Position numbers and translations under genes: made by a program. Shown piece after piece: positions 1 to 5,179 of a stretch of DNA of 5,557 nucleotides. The notes under the pieces were generated by a model. It ran no database searches. It was not told the origin of the DNA and saw nothing but the letters and a program-made list of their open reading frames with translations. The first letter of the stretch is position 1; each line of letters opens with the position of its first letter. The stretch covers positions 1-5,557 of the forward strand of contig JAEZWY010000231.1 of NCBI GenBank assembly GCA_023442905.1, in the 5' to 3' direction. The DNA comes from Bacillota bacterium. Its GTDB lineage: Bacteria > Bacillota > Bacilli > Lactobacillales > Aerococcaceae.

Positions 1-84
1 TTTTACAACAATCGTCGCTATCAGAAAAAATTAAAAAAGATGACCCCGACAGCTTATCGGGATCATCTTTTGTGGGTAGCGTAA
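1..84 (+). CDS. IS3-family transposase (OrfB), C-terminal end only
   Basis: An open frame enters from the left edge and stops at TAA (82-84). Its 28 residues begin FYNNRRYQKKLKKMTP and continue with an AYRDHLL segment. This matches the C-terminal signature of IS3-family (IS150-like) OrfB transposases, DDE integrase-type enzymes that cut and join the element ends; their usual tail reads like YNN-RYQ-LK-MTP-YRNHLL. The DDE catalytic residues lie outside the window, so I cannot say whether the transposase is intact. The terminal inverted repeat follows within 40 bp, as expected for this family. The same bases hold a hairpin that can act as a terminator on the other strand. Family assignment rests on a short segment but the motif is distinctive. 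Confidence 0.85.
   Translation, partial: FYNNRRYQKKLKKMTPTAYRDHLLWVA
35..71 (-). terminator. Hairpin terminator for the minus-strand operon, inside the transposase gene
   Basis: Bases 35-49 pair with 57-71 around a short AT-rich loop to give a stem of about 15 bp. In minus-strand RNA positions 44/62 and 50/56 form U·G wobbles, whereas in plus-strand RNA they are C·A mismatches, so the hairpin is stronger on the minus strand. After the stem the minus strand runs into TTTTTTAATTTTTT, a good U-tract; on the plus strand the four T are followed by GTGGG. It should stop transcripts of the GntR-ABC operon that run into the insertion sequence. The arms coincide with the conserved codons for KKMTP and YRDHLL. 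Confidence 0.7.
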
Positions 85-98
85 CTCTCTTTTTTTAT

Positions 99-124
99 TT
101 GTTCAGTTTAACGGTAGGGTTTCA
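99..124. repeat. Probable right terminal inverted repeat (IRR) of the insertion sequence
   Basis: The stretch runs from TTGTTCAG to GGGTTTCA and lies 15 bp after the transposase stop codon. Its outer tip is CA-3' on the plus strand, as in IS3-family elements. The inner limit is approximate because the left inverted repeat is not available for alignment. Confidence 0.65.
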
Positions 125-181
125 ATAGAACACTTTCGCTCGTTTTAATTCATCCGTTATTAAATTCAGTAATTTTGTCAT
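122..181 (-). pseudogene. 5' remnant of the third operon gene (probable ABC permease), cut by the insertion sequence
   Basis: An ATG overlaps the ATPase stop codon as TAATG, and a strong GGGAGGTG sits 10 nt upstream within the last ATPase codons, so this frame was made to be translated. It encodes MTKLLNLITDELKRAKVFY and then meets TGA at 122-124, which is the terminal trinucleotide of the insertion sequence. Operons with a YtrA-type regulator followed by a lone ATPase normally continue with a membrane protein that partners the ATPase. The basic, amphipathic start fits the cytoplasmic N-terminus of such a permease, but 19 residues are too few to identify it by sequence. The rest of the gene should lie on the other side of the element, outside the window. 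Without it the ATPase has no visible membrane partner here. Confidence 0.65.
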
Positions 182-867
182 TAGCGATACACCTCCCACA
201 TCTTATCGGTAATCGACTTGCCTTCTTCTAAACGTAAATCTTCCGTATAGAAATCTTGAATAATCCGGCGGTCTTTTAACATGACTACCCGGTCCACCAA
301 AGTTTCAATCTCATTAATTTCATGGGTTGAAATCAAGACGCCACGCCCAGCCATCAACTTACTGGTGAAAACATTGGCAATCTCTTCTCTAGTAAAGATA
401 TCAACCCCAGAGAAAGGTTCATCCATGATGAGATAATCCGAGTTTAAAGTTAGACCTAGCAGTAAATTCACCTTAGCCGTATTTCCCTTAGACAAGTGTG
501 AAATCTTTTCATCAGGATTTAAATTGAAGAAAGTCACCAAGTCTTTAGCTAAGACTGGATCATAAGTACCATAGTATGTGGCCATATAATCCAAAGCTTC
601 TTGAATAGTCATCTCTTTCACCACGATGATGGTGTCAGGAATGTAAGAAATCCGATTAAAATCATTAAAATCGATTGGTTTACCATCAATCAAAAACTGA
701 CCAGAAGCGACTGGGGTTAACTTCATCAAACCATTCATCAAACTCGTCTTTCCAGACCCATTCTCCCCAATTAAAGCCGTAATTTCTCCTGGTTTAATAG
801 AGAAAGATACATCCTCGAGAATTTTCTTCGCCCCGTAAAATTTATTCACCTTTTCAATCTCAATCAT
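181..867 (-). CDS. ABC transporter ATP-binding protein (YtrB-like)
   Basis: This is a single nucleotide-binding domain that would hydrolyse ATP on the inner face of the membrane to drive a separate permease. I chose ATG at 867 (228 residues): GAGGTG lies 6 nt before it, and the alternative GTG at 874-876 is itself part of that ribosome binding site. Counting from that GTG, the Walker A is GENGSGKT (residues 37-44), the signature LSKGN (128-132), the Walker B YLIMDEP (148-154), the D-loop SGVD (156-159) and the switch histidine STHE (H185). The signature departs from LSGGQ, and the Q-loop position reads YIPD, as I would expect for ATPases found next to YtrA-type regulators. The start overlaps the regulator stop by 8 nt (ATGATTGA), which suggests coupled translation. 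The downstream permease frame is interrupted. Substrate is unknown; drug, peptide or cell-envelope stress functions are known for relatives. Confidence 0.9.
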   Translation of the reverse strand: MIEIEKVNKFYGAKKILEDVSFSIKPGEITALIGENGSGKTSLMNGLMKLTPVASGQFLIDGKPIDFNDFNRISYIPDTIIVVKEMTIQEALDYMATYYGTYDPVLAKDLVTFFNLNPDEKISHLSKGNTAKVNLLLGLTLNSDYLIMDEPFSGVDIFTREEIANVFTSKLMAGRGVLISTHEINEIETLVDRVVMLKDRRIIQDFYTEDLRLEEGKSITDKMWEVYR

Positions 868-1237
868 CTTGTTCACCTCGTTTTTGGAAATATTCTGTCA
901 TGTAAGTGGTAATCTCATGCGGGTCCATATTCAAGACCTGGGTCGTATCATAGAAGACCGCCATGGCCTGCTCCAAAGCATCACGCTTTAATTGTTGAAT
1001 AATCATTTGGTTTTCCGTCACTCGACTTGGCACATTGGCTTCTGACACAATAATCCCTTCTTCCTCTAATGATTTAAACGCCCGCTGAACCGTATTAGGG
1101 TTAATCTTGAACGTTTTGGCGATATCACGACGAGAGGGCAACTTATCCCCAGCCATCAATCGGCTAGCAACAATTTCTCCCTTATAATGGTCGGCTAATT
1201 GGATGTATATGGGTGCTTGTTTATCGAACTCAACCAT
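860..1237 (-). CDS. GntR-family transcriptional regulator, YtrA subfamily
   Basis: This 125-residue protein is a DNA-binding repressor candidate. Residues 1-75 form the GntR winged helix: the opening PIYIQLADHYKGEI segment, then LPSRRDIAK and the recognition helix NPNTVQRAFKSLEEEG (46-61). After the wing there is only a short C-terminal stretch of about 50 residues, too small for the FadR, HutC or MocR effector domains; this is the hallmark of the YtrA subfamily, which usually sits at the head of ABC transporter operons. The ATG at 1237 is preceded by AAGGAGG with 6 nt spacing. The gene overlaps the ATPase start, and its own promoter carries two copies of an operator of the YtrA type, so autorepression is likely. 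The signal that relieves it is unknown. Confidence 0.9.
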   Translation of the reverse strand: MVEFDKQAPIYIQLADHYKGEIVASRLMAGDKLPSRRDIAKTFKINPNTVQRAFKSLEEEGIIVSEANVPSRVTENQMIIQQLKRDALEQAMAVFYDTTQVLNMDPHEITTYMTEYFQKRGEQDD

Positions 1238-1266
1238 GTTGAACCTCCTTTCTGAATAAAAAATAA

Positions 1267-1292
1267 AAGTGTGTCACTCGGTTAATACACTT
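1267..1292 (-). promoter_or_regulatory. Operator copy 1, just downstream of the transcription start
   Basis: This is a clean inverted repeat AAGTGT-N14-ACACTT, close to the AGTGTA-N14-TACACT form I recall for YtrA-type regulators. It lies just downstream of the predicted start near 1296 and is exactly 30 bp, about three helical turns, from copy 2, so both would face the same side of the helix. Assignment to the neighbouring GntR protein is inferred from position and pattern. Confidence 0.65.
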
Positions 1293-1296
1293 CGTT

Positions 1297-1322
1297 ATCT
1301 GTATTATATGGTTAATACACTT
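1297..1322 (-). promoter_or_regulatory. Operator copy 2, in the promoter spacer and -10 box
   Basis: The sequence is ATCTGT-N14-ACACTT. Its right half shares 13 identical bases (GGTTAATACACTT, 1310-1322) with operator copy 1, while the left arm matches the AAGTGT arm at only 4 of 6 bases. It fills the -35/-10 spacer and covers the -10 box, so binding would block RNA polymerase. Binding by the adjacent GntR protein is inferred. Confidence 0.6.
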
Positions 1323-1332
1323 TAGAAGTCAA
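1303..1332 (-). promoter_or_regulatory. Sigma-A promoter of the GntR-ABC operon
   Basis: On the minus strand TTGACT (1327-1332) is followed after 18 bp by a perfect TATAAT (1303-1308). The expected start is near 1296, giving a leader of about 58 nt before the regulator ATG. The promoter lies within the two operator copies. Confidence 0.75.
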
Positions 1333-1656
1333 TAAAACATTATGAATATATTTTCAAGTATTCTTTAGAAAGGAAAAAGTTGAAATATTTGACAAGTGTA
1401 CAGGTATAATCGCTATAAATTGCCGATATAATTCATTGTTGAGACTGATAAAATACATAAATTGTTTTTATGGAAATCTTACATTTTTTACATATAAATT
1501 TGAAAAATACGTGAAAAAAAGGAAATTAACCAATCATATCGCTCTTTTTAAAGCACAATGTTTTTTGCTAAATTAGAAATATTTTTCAATAATCGCAATG
1601 TTGTTTTGCAGTAATACTGTCAAGTGGAAAATAAGGGAATAGCTTTAAAAATAATA
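1333..1656. other. AT-rich intergenic region, no gene recognised
   Basis: About 320 bp lie between the two divergent promoters. I see no open frame with a ribosome binding site, no RNA gene and no strong terminator. Minor items are TTGACA at 1389-1394 with a TATAAT only 10 bp further on, too close for a normal promoter, and a short palindrome CAGTAATACTG at 1609-1619. The length is more than two divergent promoters need, but nothing here supports a specific call. Confidence 0.6.
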
Positions 1657-1671
1657 TTGTAAACGGTTTCT
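1657..1671 (+). promoter_or_regulatory. cre site 1 (CcpA-type), over the -35 box
   Basis: TTGTAAACGGTTTCT fits the degenerate consensus WTGNAANCGNWNNCW at every fixed position. It overlaps the -35 element of the symporter promoter, so CcpA binding under preferred sugars would block polymerase entry. A local LacI-family regulator with a similar operator is an alternative, since it shares the TGTAAACG core with site 2 in inverted orientation. Confidence 0.7.
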
Positions 1672-1685
1672 TCCGAAAGTATAAT
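1657..1685 (+). promoter_or_regulatory. Promoter of the GPH symporter gene
   Basis: TTGTAA (1657-1662), a 17 bp spacer and a perfect TATAAT (1680-1685) predict a start near 1692 and a leader of about 140 nt. A second candidate is TTGAAA (1693-1698), 16 bp, TAAAAT (1715-1720). Either one is bracketed by the two cre sites. Confidence 0.6.
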
Positions 1686-1733
1686 AACGATATTGAAAGT
1701 TTGAAGTTTGCAAATAAAATTTTTTAAACAAAA

Positions 1734-1748
1734 TTGCAATCGTTTACA
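1734..1748 (+). promoter_or_regulatory. cre site 2 (CcpA-type), downstream of the promoter
   Basis: TTGCAATCGTTTACA also fits WTGNAANCGNWNNCW at every fixed position. It lies about 45-55 bp after the predicted start, where CcpA can act as a roadblock. It is 77 bp centre to centre from site 1. Confidence 0.7.
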
Positions 1749-1831
1749 TTTTTGGCTACTTCAAACACTAGCTTTCGCGAAGCGTATGTTGTCAGTTACT
1801 AATCGTTGTTCAACAGAAGGGGAAGAAAAGA

Positions 1832-3283
1832 ATGGCTCAAAATGTAAATGCTCCACAAGAGCAATATCATAATGCAAAGCAATGGGAAATCGCATTGTTT
1901 TCATTGAATAACTCTGCGTCTAACTTATACTTATTCGCATTTGGCTTTTTAACATACTATGCAACTGGTGTTGCAGGTTTTGCAACCTTAACCGTATCTT
2001 CATTACTAGGTGCGGCACGTTTATTTGATGGCTTAATTGACCCTATGATTGGGGTTATCATGGACCATATTGATACAAAATGGGGGCGGTTCCGTCCAAT
2101 TATGATTATCTCAAATATTGGTTTGCTATTATCATTTGCTTTGTTATTCTCAACCCATCAATTTGATGGTTCGATGAAATATGGTGTATATTTTGTGGCC
2201 CTTATTTTCCATAAAATTGTTTATTCGTTCCAACAAACAGTCACAAAAGCGGCACAACCCGTATTAACTAATAACCCTAAACAAAGACCCTTATTCTCTG
2301 TTTATGACACCATTTTTTCTTCAATCGGTATCTTCTCAGTGGGTCAAATGGTAGTTGCTAACTGGTTATCTCCTCGCCATGGTGGTGAATTTAACTTAGC
2401 CTTCTTTACTGAATTTATTATCGGTATTTGTGTGATTTCTCTTGTTTTAACGATTCTTGCGATGATTGGTATTTCGCGTAAAGATAATCAAGCCTTCTTT
2501 GGTTTAGGGGAATCGACAGTTGAAACGAAGTCTATCAAAGACTATTGGTCAGTCATCAAAGGTAACGGTCCACTACAAATTCTTGCATTAACTTCAGCCT
2601 TGGTTAAATTCTTAACTACTTTAATTGGGGATCAAGTATTTGTAGTCCTTGTCTTTGGTATTATCTTAGGAAACTATGGTATTTCTGGTACTTTAGGTTT
2701 AATTCAAATTATTCCCAACCTATTAATTGTTGCGGCATTTACAACAGTAGCTTCGCGGACATCGTTGAAAAATGCGTATATCTTATCATTGATTACCATG
2801 TTAACTTCTGTGGCTCTAATGGGCGTTATTTTATTCACTGCAGCAGATACACGAGAAATATTTGCTAATGGTGGGTTGGCAATGATTCTATTTTCTATTG
2901 GCTATATAGGTTTCAAGATTGCTGGGACTTACCCAACTTCAGTCGTGTTAACCATGGCTGCGGATATCTCTGACTATGAAACTGCTCGTTCAGGACGTTT
3001 CGTATCTGGATTAATCGGTACTGTGTTCTCGCTAACTGACTCAATTTCTACATCTTTAGCGCCAATTGTAATCGGTTGGTTAATGATTGGTATTGGTTAT
3101 ACAGATGCTTATCCAGGACCAGATGAAGCGCTATCACCAGCTTTATTCACAGCAGGGACAACATTATTAATCATTGTTCCAGCAATTCTTGGTTTGATTG
3201 CATTATTCTTAATTTCGCGTTACCCATTAAATAAACAAAAAATGATAGATGTTCAAGCACAAATTTCAGCAAGAAAAGGATAA
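1832..3283 (+). CDS. GPH-family sugar:cation symporter (MFS_2, MelB-like)
   Basis: This 483-residue protein is a membrane transporter of the glycoside-pentoside-hexuronide:cation symporter family, which imports sugars with H+, Na+ or Li+. It is full length, with about 12 hydrophobic segments. The family signature is clear: LFDGLIDP (64-71) places D66 and D70 where MelB has its cation-site aspartates D55 and D59, followed by KWGRFRP (83-89). A late loop MAADISDYETARSGR (375-389) corresponds to the conserved loop near helices 10-11, and the tail YPLNKQKMIDVQAQI (464-478) is typical. The ATG follows AAGGGG by 9 nt. The gene stands alone between its own promoter with two cre sites and a strong terminator, so it is likely repressed by preferred sugars. 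The substrate cannot be read from the sequence, and no glycosidase or isomerase lies beside it in the window. Confidence 0.9.
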   Translation: MAQNVNAPQEQYHNAKQWEIALFSLNNSASNLYLFAFGFLTYYATGVAGFATLTVSSLLGAARLFDGLIDPMIGVIMDHIDTKWGRFRPIMIISNIGLLLSFALLFSTHQFDGSMKYGVYFVALIFHKIVYSFQQTVTKAAQPVLTNNPKQRPLFSVYDTIFSSIGIFSVGQMVVANWLSPRHGGEFNLAFFTEFIIGICVISLVLTILAMIGISRKDNQAFFGLGESTVETKSIKDYWSVIKGNGPLQILALTSALVKFLTTLIGDQVFVVLVFGIILGNYGISGTLGLIQIIPNLLIVAAFTTVASRTSLKNAYILSLITMLTSVALMGVILFTAADTREIFANGGLAMILFSIGYIGFKIAGTYPTSVVLTMAADISDYETARSGRFVSGLIGTVFSLTDSISTSLAPIVIGWLMIGIGYTDAYPGPDEALSPALFTAGTTLLIIVPAILGLIALFLISRYPLNKQKMIDVQAQISARKG

Positions 3284-3311
3284 TTATTTTCTTCAAGCAT
3301 AATATTGACCA

Positions 3312-3346
3312 AAAAGGGTTGTGACTAAGAACGTCACAACCCTTTT
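3312..3346 (+). terminator. Rho-independent terminator of the symporter gene
   Basis: AAAAGGGTTGTGAC (3312-3325) pairs perfectly with GTCACAACCCTTTT (3333-3346) over 14 bp around a 7-nt loop, ending in four T and a further T-rich tract. It starts 28 bp after the stop codon and separates the symporter from the histidine operon. Confidence 0.93.
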
Positions 3347-3449
3347 ATCAGTTAATTTTTTATTTTTTTTACAATCATGATAGGCAAAAACTAAATTTTA
3401 TAAATTTTGCTAGAAATAAACTAATTATTATAGTTTTATTAGAATTCAC

Positions 3450-3478
3450 TTGACTTTTTAATTTAAACATTTTAATAT
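3450..3478 (+). promoter_or_regulatory. Promoter of the histidine operon
   Basis: TTGACT (3450-3455), a 17 bp spacer and TAATAT (3473-3478) predict a start near 3485, about 15 nt before the first T-box stem. Nothing between 3347 and 3449 supports a gene; it is AT-rich with only weak inverted repeats. Confidence 0.7.
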
Positions 3479-3499
3479 TGGGATAATCAAGTGAGAGAT

Positions 3500-3737
3500 A
3501 GTAAAGAATAAGAGATAGGATCAACATTTCCAGAAAGTCTGTGGCCGCTGTGAACAGATAATGTCTCCTATGAAGACACACCTTTACTCAAATGACACCT
3601 AGTCCGGTAGTACCGTTATCGCTAGACTAATTTTATAATGATTAGTCAATGAGGTTATAGGCGCGAGCTTATAACAAATTAAGGTGGGAACACGTTTCGA
3701 CGTCCTTGATCCAGAAATGGATTGAGGGCGTTTTTTT
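3500..3737 (+). ncRNA. T-box riboswitch (tRNA-His specific) of the his operon leader
   Basis: This leader reads the charging state of tRNA-His and lets transcription pass when uncharged tRNA binds. Stem I runs 3500-3588: AGTAAAG pairs with CTTTACT at the base, ATAGGA with TCCTAT above the specifier loop, ACATT with AATGT, and TCTGT with ACAGA below the distal loop; the AGAAAG and CTGTGA elements of stem I are present. The specifier-loop strand 3572-3581 reads GAAGACACAC and offers the His codon CAC at 3577-3579 (followed by A) or 3579-3581. A stem II hairpin (GACTAAT 3625-3631 with ATTAGTC 3641-3647) and a stem III with a GCGA tetraloop (3654-3675) follow. The antiterminator pairs 3678-3684 with 3704-3710 and ACG with CGT, leaving the bulge TGGGAAC (3685-3691). 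G3688 would pair with C73 of tRNA-His, which agrees with hisZ-hisG-hisD downstream. Confidence 0.93.
3701..3737 (+). terminator. Regulated terminator of the T-box leader
   Basis: CGTCCTTGATCC (3701-3712) pairs with GGATTGAGGGCG (3719-3730) over 12 positions, three of them wobbles, around the loop AGAAAT, followed by seven T. The 5' arm reuses bases 3701-3710 that form the 3' arm of the antiterminator, so the two folds exclude each other. It ends 30 bp before hisZ. Confidence 0.9.
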
Positions 3738-3767
3738 CTGATATTAAACCTTTGAAGGAGGGGCAAC

Positions 3768-4574
3768 ATGGCAACATCATACGTATTACAACGAATTTCA
3801 CTTGCAAGAGATTACCTTGAAACAGTATCAAATGCAGGTTTTCAATTAATCGATTTAAATATGGTAGAACCTTTTGATGGTGACGGTAAGGCAGAGTATC
3901 CCAGTAATATCGTTTTTGAAAAAGAAGGACAACTTTATGCTATTCGAAGTGACTGGACACGGTCAATTTTAAACTACATGAAGGCTTATGATTTACAACA
4001 AGACAATTTTGCATATTACGGTCCAATGGTTAGAGACCACCAATCAACCTATCAAGCGGGTGTTGAATTAGTGGAACCAAATGCGCCGCAAATGGCTAAT
4101 ACCATTGAATTGCATCTGGATTTCGTTGAAAAAGTAAGCCAAACGCCTTTCAATATGATTGTTGTAAATAATGAAGAAATCTTAGACAAATATATGGAAA
4201 AGTTTGCATTTAGACCTGAAATTAAAGGGTATGTTATTGAAAAGAATTTGTCGGCTTTGGGGAATAGTATTGGTAAGGACCATTATTTTTATAGATTAAT
4301 GGCTAAGCCGGTATCAGCACAATTTGATTTAGTGAAGAAAGACTTTGGCGATACGGAGGAAATGGCTGTGATTCATTTGCTTAAAGATACGCTTGAAAAG
4401 CGAAACACGAAAATGATTCTTGATTTATCATTCCGGTCGCCACAAAAATACTACAATGGCTTTTATTTCCAAGCCTTTTTACAAGGGAATTCCAAACCTA
4501 TCTTCTCAGGTGGACAGTACGCTAACGGCTGGTTTGGTATTGGTTTGAACTTATCCAAAGGAGGATTTCTATGA
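3768..4574 (+). CDS. hisZ: ATP phosphoribosyltransferase regulatory subunit HisZ (short form)
   Basis: HisZ is a histidyl-tRNA-synthetase paralogue that does not charge tRNA; it assembles with the short HisG into the first enzyme of histidine synthesis and takes part in histidine feedback inhibition. The synthetase-like core is visible: IRSDWTRS (59-66) for the LRPE.T region, YYGPMVRDHQ (83-92) for motif 2, SPQKYYNGFYFQAF (224-237) for the histidine-binding region, and FSGGQYANGWFGIGL (246-260) for motif 3. At 268 residues it is shorter than the roughly 320-390 usual for HisZ: the protein stops straight after motif 3, so the C-terminal anticodon-binding-like domain is missing. The ATG follows AAGGAGG by 6 nt and directly follows the T-box terminator. 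The stop overlaps hisG as ATGA, and the hisG ribosome site AAAGGAGG lies in its last codons, so the short end looks natural, not a frameshift. Confidence 0.9.
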   Translation: MATSYVLQRISLARDYLETVSNAGFQLIDLNMVEPFDGDGKAEYPSNIVFEKEGQLYAIRSDWTRSILNYMKAYDLQQDNFAYYGPMVRDHQSTYQAGVELVEPNAPQMANTIELHLDFVEKVSQTPFNMIVVNNEEILDKYMEKFAFRPEIKGYVIEKNLSALGNSIGKDHYFYRLMAKPVSAQFDLVKKDFGDTEEMAVIHLLKDTLEKRNTKMILDLSFRSPQKYYNGFYFQAFLQGNSKPIFSGGQYANGWFGIGLNLSKGGFL

Positions 4575-5179
4575 TTACTGTGGCTTTAGCAAAGGGTCGT
4601 GTTTACAAGGCTTTCAATAAATTTTTAGCAGATAAGGATTTAAATGACTATGCGGAGGCCTTGACAGATAGTGGTCGTGATCTCTTCCGTGAGGTTGGCG
4701 GGGTTAAATTCATTTTCGCAAAAGGAAAAGATGTCCCTACTTATGTGGAGCAGGGGGTTGCGGACCTCGGTGTTGTAGGGTCTGACACGATTGCCGAAAA
4801 GTTGTTCAATGTCTTGAATGTGTCTGAATTGCCATTTGGTCAATGTCGACTAGCGATTGCCGGGCCTACTAACTTGGATGAATCAGATATCAAAGTGGTG
4901 GCAACATCATTTCCAAATATTACCCGCAACTACTTTAACCAACAAAAGCAAGATGTATCGTTAATCTTCTTAAACGGTTCGGTTGAATTGGCACCGATTC
5001 TAGGCTTAGCTGATGCGATTGTGGATATTGTCCAAACTGGGACAACCTTAAAAGAAAATGACCTAGAGGAGTACAAAACTATTTTGCCGGTACAAGCACG
5101 ACTGATTGCCAACAAGCAGTCATTCTATACGAAAGAGAAGGAAATCTACAAGTTTATGCAAGAAATTGAGGTGGTATAA
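4571..5179 (+). CDS. hisG: ATP phosphoribosyltransferase catalytic subunit HisG, short form
   Basis: HisG joins ATP and PRPP to give phosphoribosyl-ATP, the first committed step of histidine synthesis, in the cytoplasm. The 202 residues match the short HisG form, which lacks the C-terminal histidine-binding domain of the long form and depends on HisZ, encoded just upstream. Visible motifs are LAKGR (6-10) at the start of the first lobe, DVPTYVEQGVADLGVVGSD (54-72) and the PRPP-binding loop DAIVDIVQTGTT (148-159). The ATG overlaps the hisZ stop as ATGA and is preceded by AAAGGAGG, so the two subunits are probably made in balanced amounts by coupled translation. hisD begins on the base after its stop codon. 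The family call is secure. Confidence 0.96.
   Translation: MITVALAKGRVYKAFNKFLADKDLNDYAEALTDSGRDLFREVGGVKFIFAKGKDVPTYVEQGVADLGVVGSDTIAEKLFNVLNVSELPFGQCRLAIAGPTNLDESDIKVVATSFPNITRNYFNQQKQDVSLIFLNGSVELAPILGLADAIVDIVQTGTTLKENDLEEYKTILPVQARLIANKQSFYTKEKEIYKFMQEIEVV

Larger units (their letters stand above)
1..124 (+). mobile_element. Right end of an IS3-family (IS150-like) insertion sequence
   Basis: The segment consists of the transposase 3' end followed by a short T-rich spacer and a probable terminal inverted repeat (about 99-124) ending in TTTCA. Read inward from the end it starts TGAAACCCTACCGTTAAACT, which has the 5'-TG...CA-3' termini typical of IS3-family ends and the usual pattern of a pyrimidine-rich block followed by an A/T block. 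The boundary at 124 is also where the minus-strand frame starting at 181 is suddenly interrupted. The left end and the matching inverted repeat are outside the window. The 3-4 bp next to the boundary (ATA or ATAG, 125-128) would be the target duplication, but its partner cannot be seen. Confidence 0.75.

Noticed and set aside
95..121. In-frame continuation of the permease remnant past its TGA, ending in TAA
   Set aside because: These codons lie within the terminal repeat of the insertion sequence, so the match in frame is accidental and not permease sequence.
868..876. Upstream GTG start for the ABC ATPase
   Set aside because: The GTG is part of the GAGGTG ribosome site for the ATG at 867, which has proper spacing.
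1389..1410. TTGACA and TATAAT on the plus strand in the intergenic region
   Set aside because: They are only 10 bp apart, and no gene or RNA can be recognised downstream before the symporter promoter.
1470..1511. ATG-started short frame of 13 codons in the intergenic region
   Set aside because: It has no ribosome site and no recognisable sequence.
3414..3440. Imperfect inverted repeat upstream of the his promoter
   Set aside because: It is all A/T apart from one pair, has a bulge, and such matches are expected by chance in this AT-rich stretch.
3375..3581. Minus-strand open frame of 68 codons with a hydrophobic middle
   Set aside because: It starts with GTG without a ribosome site, and it runs antisense through the his promoter and stem I of the T-box, whose structure fully explains the sequence.
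4640..4843. Minus-strand open frame of 67 codons
   Set aside because: It lies wholly antisense within hisG, which is well supported, and resembles no family I recognise.
4930..5115. Minus-strand open frame of 61 codons
   Set aside because: It is antisense to the PRPP-binding part of hisG with no ribosome site or family likeness.
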